From: Magnetococcales bacterium
GTDB lineage: Bacteria; Pseudomonadota; Magnetococcia; Magnetococcales; UBA8363
NCBI GenBank assembly: GCA_015232645.1
Contig: JADFZF010000014.1
Coordinates: 1 to 33,585, forward strand
Reading direction: 5' to 3'
Length of the DNA: 33,585 nt
In this document: positions 8,884 through 16,512 of the stretch, in pieces
Layout of the letters: every line of letters begins with the position of its first letter
Position numbering within the stretch: position 1 is the first letter of the stretch
Translations under genes and position numbers: made by a program
The notes under the pieces: generated by a model
Told to the model about the DNA's origin: nothing
The model's database searches: none
What the model saw: the letters and a program-made list of their open reading frames with translations, nothing else

Positions 8884-9474
8884 ATGAAAACAAAACGATA
8901 TATCTCGGGCAGGCGTGCCGTGGCATCCTGCGTTGTACTGGCCGCAGCCACCTGGATCGTGGCCCCCCCCTCCGAAGCCTTCGGGACCGGAGCCTGGACC
9001 TATCCGGAGAACTCATCTGCAAGGATGCGCAATATTCAGGAGTTGAGCGGATTACTGAACAAGTTGAGCGTGGCGCACATCCAGCAGCAGCAACGTATGC
9101 AGACCGCCCAGAAGACATTGGCAGGTCTGGAAGCACAACTTGCCGCGGCGCAAAGGTCTTTGATGGTCGAGGAGGGTTCGGCAGCCGAATTGATGAACAA
9201 ATATCGCAAGGCACAGGAGCTATCCCTGATCGACCCGATGCTCTCCACTGAAACACAGCGACGGGCGGTTGTCAAGGCGAAGAAGGCCCACGAGGCCCGC
9301 AACTCCAAGAACAGAAAAAAAATTGAAACGCTTTCAGGCAAGATACTTCAGGTTCGCACAGAAATTGAAAGTGCCAGTCAGGCGGTGAACTCCATATTGC
9401 AACAGATCGACCGCGCTGTCAGAGAACGTGACGAGGTCAGCGAGATGGTCTTTCTCAAGACAGTCGCCAATTGA
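8884..9474 (+). CDS. Exported coiled-coil protein of unknown function
   Basis: 196 residues. A basic N-terminus (MKTKRYISGRRA) and a hydrophobic stretch ending near PPSEAF form a signal peptide, so the protein is probably periplasmic. From about residue 50 to the end it is helical with heptad-like spacing and many Gln, Ala, Lys and Glu (LAGLEAQLAAAQRSL; LQVRTEIESASQAVNSIL), and has no Cys after the signal peptide. I do not recognise a family. A strong GGAGAGGAG lies 3-11 bases before the ATG. It ends 34 bases from the convergent cheR stop; proximity to chemotaxis genes hints at a motility role but does not show one. A run of eight C lies in the signal-peptide codons. Confidence 0.7.
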   Translation: MKTKRYISGRRAVASCVVLAAATWIVAPPSEAFGTGAWTYPENSSARMRNIQELSGLLNKLSVAHIQQQQRMQTAQKTLAGLEAQLAAAQRSLMVEEGSAAELMNKYRKAQELSLIDPMLSTETQRRAVVKAKKAHEARNSKNRKKIETLSGKILQVRTEIESASQAVNSILQQIDRAVRERDEVSEMVFLKTVAN

Positions 9475-9508
9475 CGGCTGTCCAACCGGGGTGATCGTAT
9501 TGATGCCT

Positions 9509-10387
9509 TTAGATATTAGGCAGTTGGTAAATCGAAGAGGCCAGAGGGATGAGGGGTGTAGCAAGGCTTTGCAGGGATTCGGAAGGACCGGAAAATAAAT
9601 AGCCGCCCGGGACCAGATGTCGGCACAGTTTGTTGACCAGACGTTCCTGGGTATCGCGGTCAAAATAACTCAGTATGTTGCGGCAGAAAATGGCATCCAT
9701 CCGTTCGCGCAAGGCGAAGGATGGATCCATGAAATCCAGTTGCCTGAAATTGACCATGGCACGCAGCGATGGGACCACCCGGGCGAGACTTTTACGACGA
9801 TCCTTGCTCTTGAGAAGATATTTTTTTTTCAGAAAGTCGGGGATGGGCTGGGTTTTTTCCATTTCGTAAATGGCGTTTTTGGCAAAATCGAGTATTTTCG
9901 GGCTGACATCAGTGGCCAGGATCTGAGATTTGAAGGAGATGCCGGGGTAGTGCAGGGCAAATTCGCACAGCACCATGGCCAGAGTGTAGGGATCCTCGCC
10001 GGTGGCGCAGCCGGCGCTCCACAGGTTCAGGGTACGGCTGATGCCGGCGCCATGGATTTTGATCAGTTCCGGCAATGCCGTCTGGGCCAAAAACTCGAAT
10101 TGTTGCGCATGGCGAAAAAATTTGGTGGTGTAGCTGGTCATGGCGTCCAGCAACAACACGAATTCCCGTTCGTCGTTGTCTTCCTGTCCAAAGAGGATGT
10201 CGTTGTATTCAGACAGACTCATGATGCCGAGGCTGTGCATGCGCCGGCGCAATCCGGTAGCCAAAAGCCCCTTTTTGGTAATGGGGAGGCGGATGCCAAA
10301 ACGGCCATGGATCTCGGTGCTGAGACGTTTGAGAAACGTATCATCAAGGAGGTCATGCGCGGTGGTGAAGGGATCGTGCGAAACCAT
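9509..10387 (-). CDS. cheR: Chemotaxis protein methyltransferase CheR
   Basis: 292-residue cytoplasmic enzyme that transfers methyl groups from S-adenosylmethionine to glutamates on chemoreceptors. A helical N-terminal domain (about 15-80) precedes the catalytic domain: LDAMTSYTTKFFRHAQQF, the SAM-binding motif WSAGCATGEDPYTLAM (CsTGEePYs in most homologs), LATDVSPKIL, and FCRNILSYFD near the C-terminus. Two motif positions differ from the common consensus (TSYTTKFFR instead of TxNxTxFFR, and D for E in GEDPY), but the fold-defining residues are there. It lies 85 bases downstream of cheB on the same strand, the classic methylation pair. Confidence 0.95.
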   Translation of the reverse strand: MVSHDPFTTAHDLLDDTFLKRLSTEIHGRFGIRLPITKKGLLATGLRRRMHSLGIMSLSEYNDILFGQEDNDEREFVLLLDAMTSYTTKFFRHAQQFEFLAQTALPELIKIHGAGISRTLNLWSAGCATGEDPYTLAMVLCEFALHYPGISFKSQILATDVSPKILDFAKNAIYEMEKTQPIPDFLKKKYLLKSKDRRKSLARVVPSLRAMVNFRQLDFMDPSFALRERMDAIFCRNILSYFDRDTQERLVNKLCRHLVPGGYLFSGPSESLQSLATPLIPLASSIYQLPNI

Positions 10388-10472
10388 GTCTCGTGGGCAC
10401 CCTACCGATCAGCTGCCGAATGTCGGATCGGATGAACCGACGGCGACGCATGAGGGCTCGACAGTCCAGGTC

Positions 10473-11576
10473 CTAACAGCCACAAATGCGGATGACTTCG
10501 CTCGCCAACCTTTCCAGAGGCAGAACGGTATCGACCCCGCCATGCTTGATGGCCTCCTTGGGCATTCCGAAGACAATACATGATTTTTCGTCTTGAGCCA
10601 GGTTATAAGCCCCGGCCTCTTTCATTTCCTTCATCCCCCGGGCGCCATCGTCACCCATGCCGGTCATGATGACCCCGACGGCATTAGCCCCGGCGTAACG
10701 GGCCGCGGACCGGAACAGGACGTCAACGGACGGTCGGTGGCGGCTGACCAGGGGGCCATCTTTCACTTCCACAAAATAACGGGCGCCACTACGTTTGAGA
10801 AGGGCATGTTTGCTTCCAGGGGCGATCAAGGCGCGGCCCCGAACAACCGAATCATTGTTTTCAGCCTCTTTGACCGAAATACGGCATAGGGTATTCAAAC
10901 GTTCCGAGAAGGCCTTGGTAAAGTGTTCCGGCATATGCTGAACGATGACGATGCCGGGGGCGTTGACCGGCATGGCTTCCAAAAAAACCCGCAGAGCTTC
11001 GGTCCCCCCCGTGGACGCCCCCACGATGACGACTTTTTCAGTCGTCTGACTCATGGCCTGGGATCGGGTGGGAGGTGGGAGAACAGCATCGGCGGTCAGT
11101 TTGGGCTCCACCTTGCCTTGGGCGAGGGCAGCTGATCGGGTGGTTGATCGGGTCTTGAGCCGTCCGATGTTGCACATGGCGGCGGCCTTGACTGCGTCAC
11201 AGATGCGAATCCTCGATTCCTCGAGAAAATCCTTGGTTCCCATTCTTGGCTTGGTGATGATCTCCACAGCGCCATATTCCATGGCCTTGAGGGCGGTTTC
11301 GGAACCTTTGGTGGTCAGTGTGGAGCACATGACCACGGGTATGGGATGTTGAGTCATGATTTTTTGCAAAAAGGTGATGCCATCCATGCGCGGCATTTCA
11401 ACGTCCAGGGTGATGACGTCGGGAACCAGGGACTTGATACGTTCAGCGGCAACAAAAGGATCCTGGGCCATCCCCACCACCTGGATATCGGAATCCGATT
11501 CCAAGACCTTGGCCAATGTCTGGCGTACCACGGCCGAGTCATCGACGATCAACACCTTGATTTTTTTATTTGTCAT
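10473..11576 (-). CDS. cheB: Chemotaxis response regulator protein-glutamate methylesterase CheB
   Basis: 367 residues in two domains. The receiver (about 5-125) has the acidic pair in [11 protein letters not shown], phosphoacceptor D58 in [14 protein letters not shown] in MCSTLT and the K109 loop. A linker (about 130-180) leads to the methylesterase domain: nucleophile S188 in GASTGG, H214 in VQHMP, and the final Asp in MTGMGDDGA. CheB removes methyl groups added by CheR, or deamidates receptors, when phosphorylated by CheA. The ATG overlaps the stop of a short upstream frame by 11 bases. No cheA, cheW or cheY is in view, so the pair works with components encoded elsewhere. Confidence 0.97.
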   Translation of the reverse strand: MTNKKIKVLIVDDSAVVRQTLAKVLESDSDIQVVGMAQDPFVAAERIKSLVPDVITLDVEMPRMDGITFLQKIMTQHPIPVVMCSTLTTKGSETALKAMEYGAVEIITKPRMGTKDFLEESRIRICDAVKAAAMCNIGRLKTRSTTRSAALAQGKVEPKLTADAVLPPPTRSQAMSQTTEKVVIVGASTGGTEALRVFLEAMPVNAPGIVIVQHMPEHFTKAFSERLNTLCRISVKEAENNDSVVRGRALIAPGSKHALLKRSGARYFVEVKDGPLVSRHRPSVDVLFRSAARYAGANAVGVIMTGMGDDGARGMKEMKEAGAYNLAQDEKSCIVFGMPKEAIKHGGVDTVLPLERLASEVIRICGC

Positions 11577-11790
11577 GGCCTAACCAGGATGAAAATGAAG
11601 TTGGATTCTCCATCGGTGTGCTGACTTTCTTGTTCTGCTCGACCATACGAACCGATGGGCAAAGTCTGAAAGACGAGGCCTCCAAAATTTTCCAGTCGAC
11701 CCAAGCTTTCAGCTCCTCCAGTTGAGCGAAGAGTATGTCATCGTTTTGCTTTTGTCCATGGGAAACAAGGTTATTTTGGCTCTTTGCCAT
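11566..11790 (-). CDS. Possible small protein overlapping cheB start
   Basis: A 74-codon frame (ATG at 11790; open back to TTG 11844) ends 11 bases inside cheB in a different frame, a layout that can couple translation. The product has no signal or membrane segment and no family I recognise; its middle ([23 protein letters not shown]) could be an amphipathic helix. Neither start has a clear ribosome binding site, which argues against it. Doubtful. Confidence 0.3.
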   Translation of the reverse strand: MAKSQNNLVSHGQKQNDDILFAQLEELKAWVDWKILEASSFRLCPSVRMVEQNKKVSTPMENPTSFSSWLGHDK

Positions 11791-11897
11791 GGATGAGGCG
11801 GCATCTGAGTCTCGGGGTGACGGGATGGGTAGACCGATGGCCAAGGATGAGTCGCTCGCCGATTTGTTTGAAAATGGGAGGACAAAGCAATTTTTTC

Positions 11898-11924
11898 TAA
11901 AGGGTGTGGAGTTTCATCCGATAA
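11898..11924 (+). promoter_or_regulatory. Sigma-28 (FliA)-like promoter P1
   Basis: TAAA (11898-11901), exactly 15 bases, then TCCGATAA (11917-11924). The known sigma-28 consensus is TAAA-N15-GCCGATAA, so 11 of 12 fixed positions match. It faces the flagellin genes, 393 bases before the first flagellin start. The long leader is unusual; a small RNA or short upstream reading frame is also possible. Confidence 0.65.
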
Positions 11925-12019
11925 ATTGAAAAGAGGATGTTTAATTATTAGTAACTTGCTGCGGGTGGATGGATGAACGATGGCAGGAGCGCTTAGCCAG
12001 CAGCCATGTAAAAAAAGGT

Positions 12020-12046
12020 TCAAGAAGATTCTCAATCAACCGATAA
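12020..12046 (+). promoter_or_regulatory. Sigma-28-like promoter P2
   Basis: TCAA (12020-12023), 15 bases, then ACCGATAA (12039-12046): 10 of 12 fixed sigma-28 positions. The 16 bases CCGATAAATTGAAAAG are identical to those of P1, so the two promoters share sequence beyond the -10 box. It lies about 270 bases before the first flagellin. Confidence 0.55.
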
Positions 12047-12114
12047 ATTGAAAAGGTGGTTTTTAAAAACGATTCAGATAGTCCTTTCCAATCCATGAAG
12101 CAGGGTCGACCGAT

Positions 12115-12130
12115 ACCCACGAAGGTGGGT
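12115..12130 (+). other. Short hairpin in flagellin leader
   Basis: ACCCAC, loop GAAG, GTGGGT: a perfect 6-bp stem in the stretch between promoter P2 and the first flagellin. If P1 or P2 is used, it is in the 5' untranslated RNA. Confidence 0.4.
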
Positions 12131-12255
12131 GAAGAATCAAAAAATGATGGCCCGGCGATCGTGTTCCAGGAGGAAGTGGTCCAGAGTCGGCACTGCCTCG
12201 ACCGAATAGGTCCATTGGAAAAATTTTATTTATCTATAGTTTTGATGCGAATCTG

Positions 12256-12280
12256 GATTGCAGTCCCGGGGACTGCAATC
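12256..12280 (+). promoter_or_regulatory. 25-base perfect palindrome before flagellin 1
   Basis: Arms GATTGCAGTCCC (12256-12267) and GGGACTGCAATC (12269-12280) are perfectly complementary around a single G. It ends 37 bases before the flagellin start. As RNA it makes a 10-bp stem with a CCGGG loop directly upstream of the ribosome binding region; as DNA it could bind a dimeric regulator. It is absent from the spacers before flagellins 2 and 3. Confidence 0.6.
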
Positions 12281-12317
12281 TCAAGAAGAGGATAACATAA
12301 GACAAGGGATATTAGTC

Positions 12318-13208
12318 ATGGCACTCACCATCACCAGCAGTATCGCTTCCATCAATGCCCAAAGGCAGTTGGAAAAACATCAACTTGCACTCACCCAGAC
12401 CATGCAGAGGTTGTCCTCGGGATTGCGTATCAATACTTCGAAAGACGATGCGGCAGGCATGGCGATCGTCAATCGCATGGTGGCTCAGGTTCGCGGCATG
12501 AACGTGGCCATCCGCAATGCCAACGACGGTATTTCGTTGTCCCAAGTGGCGGAGGGGGCGTTGAGCGAAACGCAAAATGCCCTGCAAAGGATGCGGGAAT
12601 TGGCCATTCAAGCGGCCAACTCCACCTATTCGTCCACCGACCGGGCCAACCTGCAATCGGAATTTGCTCAGATGCTTTCGGAGGTGCAGCGCATTTCCGC
12701 AACAACGACATTCAATAATGTGATCCTCCTTGGTGGCAGTACCAATGGTCGTTATGGGACGTCGTTTCAGGGGACGTTCGCGGTCGGGGCCAATGGTGGT
12801 CAGACGATCACAGTCAAGTTCAGTCTCATGAACCTGTCCGCCCTGGGACTGGTCAAGCTTCACGGGACCAACACGGTGGCATCCGCCATTACCAAGAGCG
12901 CCCAGATCAGTATCGGAGTGGCGATCAAAGCCAACTCGGCCTTGGGATTCATCGATTCGGCACTGGACAAGGTTTCCAGTTTCCGCGCCACCTTGGGAGC
13001 ACTGCAGAGCCGGTTTCAAACCGTCATCTCCAGCCTGCAAAACGTGGTGGAGAATACCGACTCGGCCCGTTCGCGCATCCAGGATGCCGACATTGCCCTG
13101 GAAACCGCCAATCTGACCAAATACACGATCTTGCAGCAGGCGGGGGTGGCGATCTTGGCGCAAGCCAATCAACAGCCGACCATCGCTCTGGCGTTGCTTG
13201 GAAGATAA
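12318..13208 (+). CDS. Flagellin, first of three tandem paralogs
   Basis: 296-residue filament subunit exported by the flagellar type III system. The conserved D0/D1 N-terminus (ALTITSSIASINAQRQ, LSSGLRINTSKDDAAGMAI, then QNALQRMRELAIQAANSTYS) and the C-terminal D0 helix (ANLTKYTILQQAGVAILAQA) are intact. Only about 100 residues of variable region separate them, so the D2/D3 domains are minimal. It differs from the other two in the middle (KLHGTNTVASAITKSAQIS) and ends in Arg instead of Lys. The ATG at 12318 aligns with the other two flagellins; the open frame upstream runs through the palindrome and is not coding. Expression probably depends on the two sigma-28-like promoters. Confidence 0.96.
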   Translation: MALTITSSIASINAQRQLEKHQLALTQTMQRLSSGLRINTSKDDAAGMAIVNRMVAQVRGMNVAIRNANDGISLSQVAEGALSETQNALQRMRELAIQAANSTYSSTDRANLQSEFAQMLSEVQRISATTTFNNVILLGGSTNGRYGTSFQGTFAVGANGGQTITVKFSLMNLSALGLVKLHGTNTVASAITKSAQISIGVAIKANSALGFIDSALDKVSSFRATLGALQSRFQTVISSLQNVVENTDSARSRIQDADIALETANLTKYTILQQAGVAILAQANQQPTIALALLGR

Positions 13209-13233
13209 TCCCCGGAGTTGAAACGGGGTTGAA

Positions 13234-13301
13234 TGAAAAAAGGGTCGGACCGGCCCGTATTCGATGATCGGTCCACCAGTCGCAAAGGATGGGTGACTCG
13301 G
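13234..13301 (+). repeat. Duplicated structured spacer, copy 1
   Basis: About 68 bases between flagellins 1 and 2 that recur with about five changes between flagellins 2 and 3. It contains GGACCG...CGGTCC (6-bp stem, 16-base loop) and AGTC...GACT. Since the intercistronic DNA is duplicated together with the gene, the unit of tandem duplication was spacer plus flagellin. Confidence 0.7.
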
Positions 13302-13337
13302 AAAAAAATATTTCCAGAACATATCGGGAAAACGAAC

Positions 13338-14228
13338 ATGGCCCTTACAATTACCAGTAGTATCGCTTCCATCAACGCCCGCCGTCAGCTTGAGAAACAT
13401 TCTCTGGCCCTGACCCAAACCATGCAGCGACTGTCCTCAGGGTTGCGTATCAATACCTCCAAGGATGATGCCGCAGGGATGGCCATCGTCAACCGCATGA
13501 TCGCCCAGGTTCGCGGCATGAACGTCGCCATCCGCAATGCCAACGACGGTATTTCATTGTCTCAGGTGGCGGAGGGGGCGTTGAGCGAGACGCAAAATGC
13601 CCTGCAAAGGATGCGGGAATTGGCCATTCAGGCGGCCAACTCCACCTATTCGTCCACCGACCGAGCCAACTTGCAGTCTGAATTCTCCCAGATGCTTTCG
13701 GAGATTCAGCGTATCTCCTCAACGACGACCTTCAATAATGTCATTCTCCTCGGAGGCAGCACCAATGGCATGTATGGCACGTCGTTCCAGGGTACGTTTG
13801 CAGTGGGAGCCAATGGTGGCCAGACGATTACCGTAAAATTCAGTGTGATGAACCTTTCCGCCCTGGGATTGGTGAAGCTGCATGTCAAAACGACAGTGGC
13901 CTCGGCCATCGCTGCCAGTGCCCAGGTCAGCATCGGCGTAGCGATCAAAGCCAACTCGGCCTTGGGGTTCATTGACTCGGCCCTGGACAAAGTTTCCAGT
14001 TTCCGGGCCACCCTGGGGGCATTGCAGAGCCGGTTTCAAACCGTCATCTCCAGCCTGCAAAACGTGGTGGAGAATACCGATGCCGCCCGTTCACGCATCC
14101 AGGATGCCGATATCGCCCTGGAAACCGCCAATCTGACCAAATACACGATTTTGCAGCAAGCGGGGGTGGCGATCCTGGCCCAGGCCAATCAGCAGCCGAC
14201 CATTGCCTTGGCGTTGCTGGGAAAATAG
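13338..14228 (+). CDS. Flagellin, second of three tandem paralogs
   Basis: 296 residues, same architecture as the first: N-terminal D0/D1, short variable region, C-terminal helix ending ALALLGK. By eye it differs from the third copy at about eight positions, all conservative (for example R/Q in INARRQ, I/V in NRMIAQ, T/S in STDRAN), and more from the first copy, mainly in the central region (KLHVKTTVASAIAASAQVS). The ATG follows CGGGAAAACGAAC, a weak ribosome binding site. There is no sigma-28-like box in its 129-base upstream spacer, so it is probably read from the upstream promoters or from a start I cannot see. Confidence 0.96.
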   Translation: MALTITSSIASINARRQLEKHSLALTQTMQRLSSGLRINTSKDDAAGMAIVNRMIAQVRGMNVAIRNANDGISLSQVAEGALSETQNALQRMRELAIQAANSTYSSTDRANLQSEFSQMLSEIQRISSTTTFNNVILLGGSTNGMYGTSFQGTFAVGANGGQTITVKFSVMNLSALGLVKLHVKTTVASAIAASAQVSIGVAIKANSALGFIDSALDKVSSFRATLGALQSRFQTVISSLQNVVENTDAARSRIQDADIALETANLTKYTILQQAGVAILAQANQQPTIALALLGK

Positions 14229-14254
14229 GAACGCATCTCATCGCTGGACGCGAG

Positions 14255-14323
14255 TGAAAAAAAGGGTCGGACCGGCCCGAATTCGATGATTGGTCCATCA
14301 GTCGCAAAGGATGGCTGACTTGG
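14255..14323 (+). repeat. Duplicated structured spacer, copy 2
   Basis: Second copy of the intercistronic block, before flagellin 3. One change (C to T) falls in the stem GGACCG...TGGTCC and turns a G-C pair into a G-U pair in RNA, so pairing is kept. The sequence between this block and the next ATG has diverged from copy 1. Confidence 0.7.
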
Positions 14324-14359
14324 GAAGTTGTTTGACACAGCTCAATCAGGAAAACGAAA

Positions 14360-15250
14360 ATGGCACTTACAATCACAAGCAGTATTGCTTCCATCAACGC
14401 CCAAAGGCAGCTCGAAAAGCACACCCTCGCGTTGACTCAAACCATGCAAAGGTTGTCCTCGGGGTTGCGCATCAACACTTCGAAGGATGATGCGGCGGGA
14501 ATGGCCATCGTCAATCGCATGGTGGCTCAGGTTCGTGGCATGAACGTGGCCATCCGCAATGCCAACGACGGTATTTCATTGTCTCAGGTGGCGGAAGGGG
14601 CGTTGAGCGAAACACAAAATGCCCTGCAAAGGATGCGGGAACTGGCCATTCAGGCGGCCAACTCCACCTATTCATCCAGCGACCGGGCCAACTTGCAGTC
14701 TGAATTTTCCCAGATGCTTTCAGAGGTTCAACGTATTTCTTCAACGACGACCTTTAATAATGTCATTCTCCTCGGAGGCAGCACCAATGGCATGTATGGT
14801 ACGTCGTTCCAGGGAACGTTTGCAGTGGGGGCCAATGGTGGCCAGACGATTACCGTCAAGTTCAGTGTGATGAACCTTTCCGCTCTGGGGTTGGTGAAGC
14901 TGCACGTCAAGACGACAGTGGCCTCGGCCATTGCAGCCAGTGCCCAGGTCAGCATCGGCGTGGCGATCAAGGCCAATTCGGCCTTGGGATTCATTGACTC
15001 GGCCCTGGACAAGGTTTCCAGTTTCCGGGCCACCCTGGGGGCGTTACAGAGCCGGTTTCAAGCCGTTATTTCCAGTTTGCAGAACATTGTGGAGAATACC
15101 GACGCCTCCCGTTCACGCATCCAGGATGCCGATATCGCCCTGGAAACCGCCAATCTGACCAAATACACGATTTTGCAGCAGGCGGGTGTGGCGATCCTGG
15201 CGCAAGCCAATCAACAGCCGACCATTGCCTTGGCGCTTTTGGGCAAATAG
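14360..15250 (+). CDS. Flagellin, third of three tandem paralogs
   Basis: 296 residues, almost the same protein as the second copy, with SSDRAN, RFQAV, QNIVEN and DASRS as distinguishing spots. N- and C-terminal export/assembly domains are complete, including the LQRMREL segment in D1. CAGGAAAACGAAA precedes the ATG. The gene is followed within 12 bases by a long hairpin that closes the cluster. Having two near-identical and one more divergent flagellin suggests a recent duplication of copy 2 or 3, with all three still functional. Confidence 0.96.
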   Translation: MALTITSSIASINAQRQLEKHTLALTQTMQRLSSGLRINTSKDDAAGMAIVNRMVAQVRGMNVAIRNANDGISLSQVAEGALSETQNALQRMRELAIQAANSTYSSSDRANLQSEFSQMLSEVQRISSTTTFNNVILLGGSTNGMYGTSFQGTFAVGANGGQTITVKFSVMNLSALGLVKLHVKTTVASAIAASAQVSIGVAIKANSALGFIDSALDKVSSFRATLGALQSRFQAVISSLQNIVENTDASRSRIQDADIALETANLTKYTILQQAGVAILAQANQQPTIALALLGK

Positions 15251-15261
15251 GCCGATGCTGC

Positions 15262-15300
15262 CCGATATTGGCGAGAGGAAGGTTCTCCCGCCAATATCGG
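15262..15300 (+). terminator. Strong hairpin closing the flagellin cluster
   Basis: CCGATATTGGCG (15262-15273) pairs perfectly with CGCCAATATCGG (15289-15300); after one mismatch the stem continues with GAG/CTC. No T-run follows, so it may be a terminator of the T-less type or an mRNA-stabilising stem. It also faces the convergent agmatinase gene. Confidence 0.6.
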
Positions 15301-15382
15301 CGCGGCGGCCATGACCATCGGTGGAACAGGGGGTCGTCACTCTTTTGTGGTGATGTCGCTTGAGAATGGGAGGGGAGCGCGG

Positions 15383-16279
15383 CTAAAGCCCAGCGATGAA
15401 ACGGTATGACAATATTTTATAGGCCAATCGTGCGGCCAGAAAATCGCAGGAATGCAGGCCGGCCATCGGAGCAAGTTCGGTAATATCAGCACCTAAAACA
15501 TGCGAATGTTCCATGACCATCCGAAGTATGGGCATGACATCGTCCCAGAACAGTCCACCGGGTTCGGGGGTTCCTGTAGCCGGCATCAGGCTTGAATCGA
15601 AGGCATCCACGTCGAAGGAGAGGTAGACGCGTTTTCCCGCAACCAGGTTGCGGATGCGGTCCATGGACCAATTGTTCTTGTCATGCGCCCAAAAAATGGA
15701 AACTCTGGCGGGATTCTCATCCACCCATCGAGCTTCCAGGCGGGATATATTGCGAATTCCCAGGCTGACGAGTTCGACACCGGGATGGTCCAAACAACGG
15801 CGCATGGCAGAGGCATGGGAGTAGTGCTGTCCGAGGTAACCGTCGCGCAGATCGGCGTGGGCATCAAAATGGACGAGGCACAAATTGGGATCTCGGGCCA
15901 CCAGGGGGCGGATGGCTCCAGGTGTCAAGCCATGTTCGCCTCCCAGGATCAGCGGAAAGAAATGGTCGGTCAATGCCTGCTCGACCTGGTGTTGCAGGGA
16001 AGTCAACGCCTCCGAGGGATCTTCGGGAATGGGGGAAGGCTGCCGGGTAAAGACGCCGAAGTGGTCGCATGGTTCCAGCCAAAGTTCGCAATCGAAGGTT
16101 TCCACCTCCCGGGAAGCGGTCAGAATGGCTTCAGGCCCGCGGGCCGTCCCGTGTCCGTAAGTAACGCTCGCCTCCATCCCGAAAGGGATGATCAAGGCGC
16201 GTTTTTCCATCTCCTGACCCTTTTTTTCGTATTCTCCCGTCAACCCGAGAAAGCCATCGGCAGCCGCTGACAATTCCAT
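15383..16279 (-). CDS. speB: Agmatinase (ureohydrolase family)
   Basis: 298 residues. The family hydrolyses guanidino compounds with a two-manganese site; agmatine to putrescine and urea is the likely reaction. All metal ligands are visible: H116 (GGEHGLTPG), D139, H141 and D143 (HFDAHADLRD), D223 and D225 (SFDVDAFD). The C-terminal TGTPEPGG signature is present. The N-terminus FLGLTGEY plus the ASVTYGHGTARGPEAIL block fits the agmatinase branch better than arginase, and supports the upstream ATG at 16279 over an internal one at residue 24. It stands alone and convergent with the flagellin cluster; no speA or speE is visible. Confidence 0.9.
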   Translation of the reverse strand: MELSAAADGFLGLTGEYEKKGQEMEKRALIIPFGMEASVTYGHGTARGPEAILTASREVETFDCELWLEPCDHFGVFTRQPSPIPEDPSEALTSLQHQVEQALTDHFFPLILGGEHGLTPGAIRPLVARDPNLCLVHFDAHADLRDGYLGQHYSHASAMRRCLDHPGVELVSLGIRNISRLEARWVDENPARVSIFWAHDKNNWSMDRIRNLVAGKRVYLSFDVDAFDSSLMPATGTPEPGGLFWDDVMPILRMVMEHSHVLGADITELAPMAGLHSCDFLAARLAYKILSYRFIAGL

Positions 16280-16512
16280 GGATTCTACCTATTTTGTTCG
16301 CCCGGAATTCACCCTCAGTGTCTGGCGACCCGGAATCAGGTGGATGGAGGAGAGTGAAAAGGGGACGGCTGCCTGACCCGGACGGGGAGGAGGGCCAAGT
16401 CCCCAACACGATCCCGATTCGAGACTGAAACCCAAAGCTTCGTTCCATACCGTGTCATGCATGAGGGCTCCGGCATCAACCCGGAGCAGCTCAGGGGCGA
16501 GTATGCCATAAA

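Noticed and set aside
9617-10435. Long plus-strand open frame opposite cheR.
   Set aside because: CheR on the minus strand has all family motifs; the opposite frame has only Gly/His/Gln-rich filler and no ribosome binding site.
12056-12295. 79-codon frame between promoter P2 and flagellin 1.
   Set aside because: GTG start with no properly spaced ribosome binding site, runs through the palindrome, and the product has no recognisable features.
12312-13418. Long minus-strand frame across flagellin 1.
   Set aside because: Shadow of the flagellin coding strand; the encoded sequence has no recognisable fold and spans the spacer.
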